Source of the DNA: Phoma sp. XZ068
Lineage: Eukaryota; Ascomycota; Dothideomycetes; Pleosporales; Didymellaceae
DNA length: 64,000 nt
Assembly: GCA_004835665.1 (NCBI GenBank)
Contig: ML240445.1
Coordinates: 1,488,001-1,552,000, forward strand
Direction: 5' to 3'
Positions 21,239-33,500 of this stretch are shown piece by piece (positions within the stretch are counted from its first letter, which is position 1; each line of letters opens with the position of its first letter). The notes under the pieces were generated by a model that was given only the letters and a program-made list of their open reading frames with translations, made no database searches and had not been told where the DNA came from. Position numbers and translations under genes: made by a program.

Positions 21239-24200
21239 TTCCAAATCGAGCAGCAGCCAGGCGTGGCTGTGCTGAACTGAGCATAGCGGAGAGGGCCGAC
21301 GCGACACGCGTAAAGACAAACAATGGCATATACGCGACTACACTACATACTCATCAAAACATACACGCTCTCTACCAGGGCTGAAACAAGTTTCCTCAGC
21401 TAATCACGTCCTGTCGTCACGCACCTCCTCCGCAGATATCGTTCTCGTTATCTGATTGATCGGTGTGGCAGCTTTGTTCACATGCAACTCTCGGATGAGT
21501 TGCCACACCGTTTGACGTCCGACTTCAACTCGACCTTTAGTGCAGTCTAACTCCTTCACCGTACTTTCGATGATCGCTCTTGATAACGGCGTTTCCACAT
21601 CCTTGGACAAGAAGACCGAAATTGCGAGTCATGAATAATCTTGGGTGAGAAAGAAGTATCTGCGCCCACATTACCTTTGATATGTCCGATGATCAGCGCA
21701 GCAGACGACATTCTTTTCGTGATCGCCCGCTGTCTTACCTCTAACCCTTCAAGTCATCCTTGACTTTGCGCAAACTCTTTCTAATGAAAAGACCCTCCAA
21801 TACTCTAAAGCAGCCTTGGATCGACACAGTATTGGCTGTGGCTGGCTTACTCAGGCTGGCTTTCGGCACTATACGCTGGGTGAATGTAGAGGTGTACAGG
21901 ATCCACCAATCGTAACTCAACCGTCGATCGCAAGCAGGGTTCGCGGTAGCCGTCCAGACTGGCTTGAGACGGCTGCTAACGGTTCAGCGTTAGAGCAGGG
22001 TCTACGCCTATCGCTGCATATCAACTTGCATGACATTCGACGTCTAGCTTACTTCCTCCGTGTCCGCTTAGTCGCGAATCGCGGTGAAGCACAATATATT
22101 GTCCTCGACTCTTGTAATCGTTTGCGCCAAGCATTGCACCTTCGGGCTGGAGCTTTTCGGAGTGCGAACTGATCCCATGATCGCCCGCGATGTCGAAGTG
22201 GTGTTGTGGTGCAGGGATCCTAGCCAAGGATTACTGGCAGTTTCCCCGCACTCAAGCGCCTGTACGCAATCAAGCCACACAACGTGCGTGATGCACCCTG
22301 CTGGCTTCATGTCACGAAGACCCTTCTTTGGCCGATCCTAGTGACTGACCAAGTCATGACATAACCGCCTTGCTTTTCGCAGATGGCTGCTATTCGCTCT
22401 GTTTGTGAATGCCGGTGTTTTGGAACGTGAGGGTTGTCAATGACGTTTGTTGATAAACAGCAACATCTAGATGCGCCATCGCTGTTCAGTAGACCGAGAT
22501 CAATATTCAGCCGTGCAATTTATTGTCGATAACTTGATTTCGAGGTCGGAATCGCCGCGGCCGGATCTACTAGGCGGGGGTGAGGCTTGCAGTCTCCACA
22601 GCTTCGTATGGCACAGTGGCGACTCTAAGTTTAGCAACCCCAGAGTATCGAAGGCGCTCTGCTTCTGACGACGCCCTTGCCGGCACTGTCGTCTTCGATC
22701 TCCTTCTTGGGCGCCAGCTGGACGGATGTAGACGGGTGCTGTTGTCAAGAAGCTTTGCGGGGCGCGGACTCGACGCGTACATGTTGAAATGGTGGGTCAT
22801 GAGGCTTGTACGACTAAGCTCTCAGCTCTCGATTTCTCAGCTCAACTCATCCCTCTTTCTTGCAAATGCCGTGCTGCCAAACTTTTGCAGTGGGCTCGTG
22901 GATCGGTCGTCGGACATCCGAGTTCGCATGTAGGCGGGCTCCGAAGTTGCTGATTTATTATGCGGCGTCTTATTCGCATGGTAAGGGCTCCGAGTGGTAG
23001 GGCTGGTTCAGAGTTCCGACGCCCTTCTTCATCGGTGTGCTCAAGGCGCATACGCCCTGGTGTAAGTTGGCTGACTTCAGCTCGTCTTGCTTATATCAGG
23101 TAAGGCGACTGCTTGTGATCATCATCGAGAAGATTCTTGGACGGCGATGTGATCATTTCGTGATGGTCGCGATGATATTGGAGGTCTGGCAGAAAGACGC
23201 AATACTATTCGTTCCTAAGCGCTGTTGCCACTGACACGCCTGGGGTGGTAGCAGAGCGCTCTCCATCTCTTCTCAGCATTCTGGTCGCTTTTTGTTTGCT
23301 GCGTATGTCAGCTCACTTGTCATCTCGGCCTGTGGATGTTAAGGATCAAGAAGGCTAACAAATGTAGAAGACAAAGGAAACACCGAGCGATCAAGCGACC
23401 CATATACAATGTTCACGCTCGCTGTTTCACAAAAGTGCTGAGCTGTCATATTGCACACGCATTGCAGAACCACCATGATTGGTGCGGTCGCACATGAGTG
23501 GTTGTGCAAATTACCCCTTTGGGATGACCTGCCAGCGCACAACTGTGATGTAATGCATACTGTGCCTCCTCACAAGGAACAGTGCGTTTCTGATGTGCAC
23601 TGCGCATTGGCAGCTGAATGTACTTGTCTGAAGTCTATCTTGACGTCTGGGTAGGGCCGGATGATGTGCAGGGTGTTTGCTGGGCTCTTGTGCTTCTTCT
23701 AGAGTGATGGATCTGCACCTAACAACGCTAAGTTTGATGATATCAATATGACAACATGGGTAGAAGTTTATCTATGCCCTTTGAGACATGCCAGTCGACC
23801 GAATCTCTTATTCAGCGTTCCCACTCCCTCGAGTCGAAACTGCGTGCAAAGATAGAGACACACTGGTGCGGTGAAAGCTAGGAGAACTGCATAGTCTCAT
23901 CACTGACGTTCAATTCCCAATGATTCGGATGCTATAATCCTACGTGCATGAGATGTTAAGTCGGTTACACCTCGATCCACTTATGTTTCCCTTGTTCGGG
24001 GCGATCGTCAATGTTCGATCTAGACATCTCCAATGTATTTCATAACTTGAATAGTCCACCTTATGTGAGAGCATTTTTAGGTCTCATAGCGTGGGAGACA
24101 TCGTTAGTCTGATATGATCAAATCATCTTTCTGGGTTCCAGTGATGGTATCGTAGTCGAGAATCTTCTTATTCTGAACTATCTGATTGAACGTCGGTGGC

Positions 24201-24913
24201 GAATGCTCCATTTGTCGTCGCCTACTTCCCATCGAGACTCTCTTGCAATCATCTCGTTTTACAATGCTTATTCTTAGACTCTTTCTGTACTCGCGTACTT
24301 GGCCATTATCGAAGCCTCCATAGCTTTGTTTACATCGTTGTTGTGTGGCGACCGGCATATGCATATCTAGCAATCTTACCAAGAGAGAGCCCACAGTTAT
24401 AGGTTGGTGCAGGTCATCTCTCGCCTTTCCCACCCAAATCAAGACTACATGGGTATTATCAGTCCTGACGAAAACACGGCACCTCTTACTTGTAGACCAT
24501 CAGGAGTGGGGTTACGATACGCACCCTGTCCTCAAGGTCCTCTTGCTGCCAAGGCGTGCCAGCTCAATGTTGTAGCTTACAAGAAATCTCAATGCGAGTA
24601 GTGAGATGGGCTCATTCATGGCAGGGAGATTTTTCAAAGAGCATTTGAACGGTACTTGTGAAAAAGAGATTGTGTGTAGCTAATGGTACTGTAGTGCCAA
24701 TGTTGATCGTGCTAAAAAACGAGAGTTGAAAGAAGCTGGGCTTATATGAGAGGGCAATTGACGTGGCTTGCGAAAATACTATCGAAGCAAATGTTTTGAA
24801 AAATATAGGTAATAGTTCCAAATGTCAGGTGGCTCAACTATGGTCAGTGAAGGGTGGGTGATTGATAGTACAAATTAGATTCCATGCAAAGTGCTCTTCT
24901 GCCAATTCAGTAT
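21239..24913. other. 3.7-kb gene-poor interval
   Basis: Largest stretch without a confident gene. It holds one weak candidate (minus strand, 21404-21716, listed separately). Elsewhere frames are short and broken on both strands. Base composition looks ordinary, not RIP-like, and no terminal repeats or transposase motifs were seen. It marks the boundary between the conserved block on the left and the accessory VAO/regulator pair on the right. Confidence 0.5.
21404..21716 (-). other. Weak candidate small gene or relic
   Basis: Reading leftward from an ATG at about 21716, the frame opens MSSAALIIGHIK and meets a possible GTAATG donor. Further on is a 67-codon open stretch (21404-21610) whose composition (IIESTVKELDCTKG, then VGRQTVWQLIREL) looks more protein-like than its surroundings. 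I could not find a splice that joins the two parts in a consistent frame, and I do not recognise the sequence. It may be a decayed gene or chance. Confidence 0.15.
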
Positions 24914-26685
24914 CTACAATTTCCACTCCTCTCTTTTGTACTGCTTAGGCCAGATGCCTGACTTGCCCGGTGCAATGATGCCATTTGGATCCACAGCGTT
25001 CTTGATCTGCTCGTTGAAACGTCGGAACACGTTGTTGTTGAACGAATACGTGTCCATAATCTGATCCATGACTGCAAGGTGAGTGCGGTACTCGCCCCAA
25101 CCCTGCTTCGCACAGTCCTGGATCAAGGTTTTGATAAGCCAATGTGCCTTCTTCTTTTGCTCCTCGTCCTTGCGGTCAAAAACTATGCATACTATATGAT
25201 GCATCTCACGCATGCCGATTGTGAAGGTGCCGATGAAGTCCAGGCCTGCTTCTTTGCAGCGTGACTTGGTGAGAGCAAATTGCCTGGTCGCGTCGTTGCC
25301 GTTGACTTTTGCGATTGGCGAAAAGAAGAGATGGGAGCCATTGGGAAGCCAGCTGAGCCATCGGAGCTCGTCAAACGTCGGGATACCTTGCATGGTCTTG
25401 TGGCGCATGTGCAACACGGAGTTGGGCTCCTTCCGATCTTCTGGGAAGTAAAACTTCGCTCCTGGAATGGCTGAGAAGGACTGCTTGACGACGGCCCACA
25501 TCGCCTGGCGGATTGGTTCAGGGCCGTACAGTGCACCGTAAAAGTTCCATCTTCCGAGGTTGAGCTTTTCTGCAATGGCATCTAATTCCTGGTCGTCGAG
25601 TGGCTTGCTGATATCTGCTGTGTAGTCGGACTTGGGGCCCATGACAGCAGCATCGAGAAGGATGTGCCTGATCGTTGGAACGTTTTGCAGAACCATGTTG
25701 AGTCGCAATGGCCTGATGATGTCAACTGCCTGCTTCAGATCCTCCTCACGTGGTATCGTGATGAGATATGACTGGTATCCACCTGGGTTTGGCATCAGCC
25801 ACATGCCCATCTTTGTGACAATACCGAGACTAGATTGAGTGAACAAGCCATCAACGTAGGGACCAAAACCATAGTTGAATAGTTGCGACGTTTCATTCCA
25901 CGGCTGGTCTTCAGGTCGTGCGCCTTCCTTGTGGTCTGGATGAGGAAGCGCTCCCATGCCAGTACGGATGAGCTCGCCACTTGGCAACACGATTTCCATA
26001 CCGCTGTGCATCATGAAATGATCTGTTTCAATATTATCAGAAATGGCAATATTTTAGGGATAGATAAAACTGACCTCCATACGGCGTATAGCCAACGCCA
26101 CGTTCGAGTGCATTGCCTAGCACGGATCCTCCACCGAGATCTGGTACATCTAGCCAGAGCTTGTCACGGAGGTTGTTCTTCACGAGATATTCATGCAGCT
26201 CGTGGTATGTAACTCCTGCATAGAACTGTCAGTTCAAGATCAGCTATGAGGTCTATCGAGTGGAATATACCTGGCTCCACTAAGCAGTAGGCGCCTTCAA
26301 CGTTGACTTCCAGTATCTTGTTCATATGCTTGCCCATGTTGATGACCACACTTCCCGACACGCGAGGAGCAGCCCCTCCATAGCCTGAGTTTCTGCCAAT
26401 GCTAATAGGCCATAGAGGTACGTGATGCTCATTAGCAGCTTTGACAATAGTCTGAACATCAGCCACGTTGCGAGGCGCGATAACGGCGGAAGCGAGGAAG
26501 AAGTCCTGCTTCAAAATATGGTGAGGGTCGTGGGTGTAATTAGGCTTCATGTAGTCACCATCGTCGATCTGTGATGGCGAGGATATTACCTCGATGTCAC
26601 TATTTTGGCAGGCCGAGAGGAAGCCCTGAAATGCTTCCCTAGTGACACCAGGGGGAAGGACGAGGGGATTCGAGTTTGCAACCAT
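24914..26685 (-). CDS. vaoA: Vanillyl-alcohol oxidase (FAD, VAO family)
   Basis: Exons 26271-26685, 26075-26215 and 24914-26022 give 554 residues, close to the 560 of Penicillium simplicissimum VAO, which it resembles along its whole length. VAO oxidises 4-substituted phenols (vanillyl alcohol, 4-(methoxymethyl)phenol, eugenol) with release of H2O2. The FAD-binding part contains LWPISIGRNSGYGGAAPRVS and LDVPDLGGGSVLGNA. NGSHLFFSP (His about 416) matches the histidine that carries covalent FAD, and GWGEYRTHL (Tyr/Arg about 497-498) the phenolate-binding pair. The end reads DPNGIIAPGKSGIWP. No signal peptide is seen; the fungal enzyme is intracellular or peroxisomal. The C-terminus is EEWKL, not a clear SKL. 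It is divergently paired with a zinc-cluster regulator, suggesting inducible aromatic catabolism. Confidence 0.95.
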
Positions 26686-26744
26686 GTTTATGGCTTGTAG
26701 GTAGCTCTGGAAGTTGTGCCTCTCAATGATCGGAGGTAGGATAG

Positions 26745-26752
26745 TTTATATA
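26745..26752 (-). promoter_or_regulatory. TATA box of the VAO gene
   Basis: TATATAAA on the minus strand, about 60 nt upstream of the VAO ATG, with no nearer competitor. Confidence 0.5.
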
Positions 26753-26916
26753 CATGCCAGGCAGAGCTGGGGAATTGTGGATCACTGCGGGGGAGATGTT
26801 CCGCGCTCCTGTAAGACATGGCGGGGAATCTGAGTAATAGTCAGTAAACGGAAGTCAAATGTCGAATGAAAGTGGTGATTTTCCGTTTCGCTACGACGCA
26901 CTGCTGCGGGCGTTTG

Positions 26917-26973
26917 CCGGTGTGACTATTCCCCGGTGTGGACAATTGCCGGCGTGAATATTTCCCTGGCGTG
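26917..26973. repeat. Four phased 16-bp degenerate repeats (CYGGYGTG core)
   Basis: CCGGTGTG at 26917 and 26933, CCGGCGTG at 26949, CTGGCGTG at 26966: spacing 16, 16 and 17 bp. The spacers are also related (AT-rich ACTATTC / GACAATTG / AATATTTC). Each copy contains a CGG or TGG triplet of the kind bound by Zn2Cys6 proteins. The array lies in the shared VAO/regulator promoter, so it is a plausible operator cluster. The repeat is directly visible; the function is inferred. Confidence 0.7.
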
Positions 26974-27253
26974 TTGGTTCGCTCTCGGTACATTCCTCTT
27001 CCAATCATACAGCCATCAATGCCCCAGCCTGTCCATAGCTTCGCGTCCAAACCAATAACAAGGGACGTCGGTCGTACGCCACTAGTGCGGGGCCCCACAG
27101 AAGGAAGCTGCACCCCGGACTTTTCGACTCTTTCGGAACGTGTTCTTTACACTTCGTGCATCACCACCACCAGCGTTTCTCATGATACGACCTGCAATAT
27201 TACCGACTTATCCTCCCTGATGACAGTGAACGCTGCGATGCTTAGCTGCAGAT

Positions 27254-29501
27254 ATGCGTGGGTTACGAGAGCAATTCACTTGCGCCTTCTGCCACCGCGA
27301 TTTTGCTAGGAGGTATGTTCTGAATGTAGTTACAATATCACTACAACAACGTGAATTAATTCTAACCCCAGCGACACCCTCAAACGACATTGGCCTTCAT
27401 GCAAAACTCGCAAAGTACTTGACGTGGATGTCCCAGTTGTACCACTAAAAGCGCGAGGAAGGAAGCCACGAGCATGCGACCGCTGTAGTCGCCTAAAGCA
27501 GGCTTGTACATCCACTGAGCCATGTCGGCCATGCTATCAGCATAAGCAAAGCTGTACATATAGTCGACAGGGGCTGGCTCGAACCATCATCGACCACGAA
27601 CCTGCCCGAAGCAACGAGTCATCTTCACAGGTGGATCAAACAGCGTTTGATCTTTCCACCTTCGAGATGGCCTTCGACGCGCTTGATCAGCAGAGCATCG
27701 ATGATGGCGTCGTAGACTGCGAGATGGCCATAGCCACACGCTCTTCGCCTTGCTCCCAACTCTCTTCTACTTGCGCTGTCAGCGACTGGAGCGTATCGTG
27801 GCGTCCGATTGATGAGCATACGCTCGCAGCGTCTTTATATCATCGACCAACGGACTTGGATATAAAGGTACTTCTGAAGTTCCCATTTCTAGATAATTTC
27901 ACTAGCTCTACTGGATTTGTCAAGTCCTTCGAATGTGGTATCGACAAGCGTAGGTGGTCAGTTACCTCGGATGAGACGATACCTCGGGGACCTCAAAAGC
28001 CACTCTCCTTGGAATTTCTCGACCTCATTGATGGCACGTCGTGGATTGATATCGCAGAAGCTGCCCTTGGCAGCTATCGCAAGGATGCAGCATTGAGGGA
28101 CGATGTCAGTCCTTTGCGATCATTGACGCAGGCTATCGTTTCCCGATTACGAGAAACCTCAATACTCAAGTCTCAGCGCAGCGTCCAAGGATCCAATTGG
28201 TCACCATCCTTGGAGAGTCTTTGTTACGAGTTCTTCCATTTGACCAGATTGGAGAAGTGCTTAGCCTTGTTCTGGTCTTGCTGGTACCCCAATTGGCCAG
28301 TAATTCATAGGCCCAGCTTCGACCCATTGGAAAGGTCGCCAGTCTTGGTTGCGGCAATGGCTATTGTGGGAGCTTGCTTATCTTTGGATTGCCATGATCG
28401 TGCTCTGGCTCAGGTCTTCTTTGATCTCGTTGAAGAGATGGTCTTTGAAGATGACCTCTTCCATCAACAAGATCCTTCAGTGGAGTGGAAAGGGGCGACT
28501 ACAGCTCCGTGTCGAGCGCAACTAGACATTCTTCAAGCTGCCTACTGCGTTTGTCTGTATCAAACATGGGAGGGCAGTAGGCAGGGAAAGAAGAGAGCTC
28601 TGCGGCATCGCTTTGACAGTTTGGTATATGTAGGTGATTCTCACGCGGGCTGTCCATCATTGACTGACATGTTCTCAGCTTGCTCGCGACATTGGCCTTT
28701 CGTCCGCATCACTAGGCAAGGTCGATACAACTAATCTCTCTACGTTCAGTTGGGAAGAGTATATCTGCCGTGAATCTTTGGCCCGGTACGTGATAGACCA
28801 AAACACGATGACGTAGCTAATAATGGCTGAATAGCCTTTTTGCGTACATTTGGAACATCGACATGGGCTACGCGCTCTTCTTTCGCCATCCGCCACGCAT
28901 GACCTTGTCCGAAATGGATGTCGATCTTGCAACACCGGAAGCCTGTTTCCAGGCAAGTTCCTTGGAAGACTGCTTTGTTGAGTTGAAAACGTGGCGCGGT
29001 AAACTCGATGTCAAAGGCAGCCTCACCATTCGTTCAGCTGTCCAGGCCCTGTCTGACCCTACGGCATTCGATGAACCTGCACGCCGACGCACCTTCTCGC
29101 AACTCAGCATTCTTAACATGTTCACCATAGTGCATGCGCTATACGCTCAAGTGCATGCCTTGCAAGCATCGCACATCGGTCCGGTAAACCCAGCAAGTAC
29201 AACAGGCATCAGCATCGCTCTGGAATCCTGGAGACAACTATGGCCTTCTCCTTCCAGAGATGCAGAGCTCGCCGGCATACCCGACACAAGTAAGATCAGT
29301 CGAAGTCCAAGTCAAGTGGGGTTTGCCAAGCACGCACCGGAGTACTGGCTCCTCGCACGTCTGATTCTTGAAAACATGAAGAAGCCACTTTCATCCACAA
29401 GACGCAATCTTGGAAGCAGTTCTTTGGGTTACGAAGTCGATATGGCTGATACGAGAGCTCTCATTGTTCATTTCACGCGTTCACAAAACGTCGTGGTGTA
29501 A
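27254..29501 (+). CDS. Fungal transcription factor with C2H2-type finger plus Zn2Cys6 cluster
   Basis: Four exons (27254-27312, 27372-28629, 28679-28785, 28835-29501) give 696 residues. Intron 1 interrupts the first finger; splicing gives FTCAFCHRDFARSDTLKRHW then PSC, a C2H2-type finger with a Cys in the last position (C10, C13, H26, C30). A zinc binuclear cluster follows immediately: C55, C58, C65, C71, C74, C81 (CX2CX6CX5CX2CX6C) in RACDRCSRLKQAC. The middle region (WNIDMGYALFFRHPPRM and the preceding LARDIGLS) belongs to the fungal-specific TF domain. Tandem C2H2 + Zn2Cys6 DNA-binding regions form a known minority class in filamentous fungi. It is divergent from VAO and is the best candidate for its activator. 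The 3' end could include a further exon; I stop at the first in-frame stop, 29501. Confidence 0.88.
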
Positions 29502-30502
29502 ATATTCAACCTAGACATTGGCAGACGTGTTCAAGCTAGTTGCTTTGGGACGAGGGTGCAGGATTGGACGTCACGAGTTTGTGCCCTTGCACTATGTACT
29601 CGAACTAATAATAAGACCAGCATCCGCGTGCGGTGTCGGGCAGATCCGTTGTGCTCCACTGGATAAACAAAGTGCAATGAACCCGGCCCGCACCGTGTTG
29701 GGCCAAGAATTTGACAGCTGCGGAGCCGTTTGCCGTGCTTGTGCTTTGAATGCAGCCAGCCACTTGCATTCCAGCAATGTCGCCCAGCCCCCGCACAGGT
29801 TCGAGCAGTCGACTCCAAATGCGCACTGCGAGCATCGGAGCACCAGGATGGCGGCTCCCTCGGTGCAGTATGAACGTGTGGAGGGGCAGAGGATGCAGCT
29901 CGCTAAAGCAGGATGCAGGCGTAGTGCAACCACGGGCTGGTGAACCCAATAACGTCTAAAGATGAAGCCATCTGACGCAATCATGGCAACGAGTGGATGT
30001 ATGTGCGGAGGCAGCCAAGGACTGTTATTGCAGCCATTGTTATGGTCACTGTCGCTGTCAACGTCGAGCAATTGGCGGTTGAGCGACGGATAGCAGCATC
30101 AAGGATGCGCAGTACCGGGCTAGCGCATGACGTTGGTGGGCATGTGGGAACGGTGGATGTTCCAGGCACAAAATCTTTCTTCAACAGCTTGGGCACTCGA
30201 GCTCAGCCCTAGCACGCTCGTCGCCCGGCGCTATCTAAAAGCTACCGCTACCGCTACCAAACCATGTCCCATAGCATGTTTGCCTGCGCGCTCGCCCCTC
30301 TCCTCCCCGTTACCGCTGTGCTGAACCGCTGAACGCGACCCTGCGTGCCCAGTTCCACCTGGTGCCGGATCCGTACTTTGCTTTGCGCGCACCACAAACA
30401 CGCCGCAGCGCGCAGCCATTGAGCTTCCCTATCAGTCCTGACATGCAGTCCACAGCAGTATAATTATATTTCCGTCTTCTTTTCCCTCGCCGCATCGCCG
30501 CC
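29502..30502. other. Intergenic, promoter side of the SulP gene
   Basis: About 1 kb. No coding or RNA feature. A short (GCTACC)3 tract occurs near 30,240, some 260 bp before the SulP start. Confidence 0.55.
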
Positions 30503-33500
30503 ATGCCTGCGCGGCTCTTCCCCACTCGCGACTGGAGCCAGTCCGCCGAGCAACAGCTGCCCTTCACTGGCGACAACATCAACGACGCCGAATTCACCCA
30601 GGACCAGCACAGTACCGACGTCGAGTCGCAGACACATCCCCGTGCACGCCGCATACGAGCCCAGTCCAACGCCTCGGCCACCCTGTCCCAGTCGTTCTCG
30701 CGCAACCCCGTCCGCTCGTTCGCCCACCAGACATCCCATGGCTTCACAGACACACCGCAGTACTCGTCGCAGGGCGTCCGCGAGAGGAGCTCCCAGCTGG
30801 CATCCTACGCGCTCGACTCGGACGAGTACCAGGACCGACCGCACCGCCACAGCTTCGCAGAGCACGACTCCCCCGGACGACGACCCCTCTCAGAACACCA
30901 TGACGGCAGAGGATCCATCGACTCCGCAAGAGAGAGCACGATCGAGGAAGACAGCGAGCTGGAGACCCCGGTGACAGTCGTTGGACGCCCACAGAACGCA
31001 GATCAGGGTTTCTTCAGCCCCATCCTGCACCCATGGCAAGACGCTGGGCGCGAGGGCTCCATCACCTCGGGTGTGCCGGATGTTGTTGTCCAGGACACTG
31101 AGAGGACACCCCTGCTTCCCACCGCGAGGCTCCCGCGCGCGGGCGCACAACCTCAACAGAAGCAGAGCAAAGATAAGAAGAGCAAGAGCAGGAGCCGTTC
31201 GCCCGGCAAGAGTCTCTCTTTACGTGTCAAGGAGTCGTTCACAAACGGCCGCGAGCACCTCCTTGGGCTGACCCGGTCACTGACCAGCCCGAAGACCTAC
31301 ACCAAGGATGCGATCCTATCTGGTGCCCTGACCAGTGCGCAGACACTGACGGCTGTTTTCCTTGGACTACTCCTGAACATCCTGGACGCCCTTTCGTACG
31401 GCTACATCTTGTTTCCTCTTGGAGCTCCCATCTTCAGCCAGACTGGCCCAGACGGCATCTCCATCTTCTTCGTCAGTTGCATAGTGTCGCAGCTATGCTA
31501 CTCTCTCGGGCTGTCCTCCTTCAGGGGTGGTGTTGGTTCAGAGATGATCGAAGTCGTCCCCTTCTTCCACAAGATGGCATACTCGATCCTGGAACGCATG
31601 GAGGGCGAGTCACCTGAAGCCATCATGGCAACCACCATCACCTCTTACTGCCTGAGCTCTATTCTTACTGGTCTGATCTTCCTCGCACTGGGCGGCTTCA
31701 AGCTCGGCACTCTTGTGAGCTTCTTCCCCCGACACATCCTTATTGGCTGCATTGGTGGTGTAGGATTCTTCCTCTTCGTCACCGGCATCGAAGTCTCTGC
31801 CCGCATTGAGGGCAACCTAAACTACGATCTTGCAACTCTGCAGAAGCTCTTCTCGGCCGACACTTGGTATCTGTGGATGATCCCTCTTGTCCTTGCCATC
31901 TCGATCATGCTTATGCAGCGGATGGTCAAGAGCCCGTTTGTTTTGCCAGCTTTCTTCGTTCTCATCTTTGCCACGTTCTATGTGCTTGTGAAGGGCATCT
32001 TCCACGTTGATTTGGCGGACGCTCGTAGTGCAGGCTGGATCTTCGAGCAGCCTGAGGCGGGTGTCAAGTTTTACCGTTTCTATTCCTACTTTAGTGAGTA
32101 TCATACCAAAGACTTGGATTCTGACAACGCTAACCACTATCAGAATTTTGGCTTATCGACGTATCGGCACTTGCTAGCTGCATACCGACCATGTTTGCTC
32201 TTTCATTCTTCGGCATCATCCACGTGCCCATCAACGTGCCGGCCTTGGGTGCTGCAGTGAAGGAAGACAATCTCGATGTCAACCGCGAGCTGATTGCTCA
32301 TGGAATCTCCAATACACTGTCTGGCTTTGTTGGCAGCATTCAGGTAAGTCCAAACACACACACATTGAGAGTTTGACTGACACCCGCAGAACTACCTGGT
32401 CTACGCGAACAGCGTCATGTTCATTGCGAACGGTGGCGACAGCCGTGTCGCAGGCTCGTTGCTTGCCCTTGCGACAGGTGCTGTGTGGATCGCCGGCCCA
32501 GCCATGATCGGCTACATCCCCATCTGCCTGGTCGGCGCACTCATCTTCCTTCTTGGCATTGACCTCATGAAGGAGGCTCTGTGGGACACTTTTGGCAAGT
32601 GCCACAAGCTCGAGTACCTCACCATTGTAGCCATCGTCTTGATCATGGGTGTCCATGACTTTGTTGTAGGTATTTTTGTTGGCATTGTACTCGCTTGTGT
32701 AAGCTACGTTGTCCAGAGCTCTCGCCACCCAGCTATTCGAGGGTCCTACAGCGGTGTCGTTGCAGAGTCGACGGTACGACGCCCACGAGCAGACTGCCGC
32801 TACCTGAACAAGGTCCGAGGCCAGATTCGGGTGGTCAAGCTGGGCGGCTTCCTCTTCTTCGGAACCATTGTCTCTGTCGAAGAAAACCTGCGATCGCTCA
32901 TTGACGATGACAACTTCGAGGAGCAGCCAGTAAGCTTCATCATTGTCGACTTCACGCACGTCACCGCAGTAGACTTTTCAGGCTGCGAGGGCTTTCAGCG
33001 CATCAACCGAATCCTCGGCAGTAAGAACGTCAAGATGATTCTTTCCGGCGTCTCCTTCGGCAACGACGTAGGAAAGTCCCTCCAGAGTGTCGGCTTGCTA
33101 GACGATGCGGAGGATGACGCGAGCACACCACCTCCTCAGGTATTCGAGGATCTGAACACCGCGCTCGAGTCCTGCGAAAACGAACTTCTCGAGGTTTTCC
33201 ATAGACATTGCAGCACGCATGTCAAGAAACGCCAGATCACCCCACCCATGTCCATTAACGGGGCCAGAAACCTCAACTCCGAACCCATACCCTCTGGCGG
33301 CTCACCAGCATCTTCCCTCGGACCCAGTTCGCTCAACCCCGACTTCGCCTCGCCTCGTCGCGGCGCACGCCTCCTGGCCGCCCGTTCGACCATGCGCGAG
33401 TCCTCTCAAAACTCCAATTCCGACGCACTCTCGTTTCTAGACTCCTCCAGCAACACAGAATCTGCACCCTCTACCCAAGTGCCCTCACGCTGGAAGAACT

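Larger units (their letters stand above)
26686..27253. promoter_or_regulatory. Shared divergent promoter, VAO / zinc-cluster regulator
   Basis: A 568-bp interval between the outward-facing VAO and regulator genes. It contains a TATA box facing VAO and a phased repeat with CCGG cores (both listed). It is the obvious place for binding by the neighbouring regulator, but this is inference. Confidence 0.6.

Noticed and set aside
32279..32959. 226-codon antisense frame over the SulP gene
   Set aside because: Shadow of the SulP membrane core and STAS region; no independent motifs.
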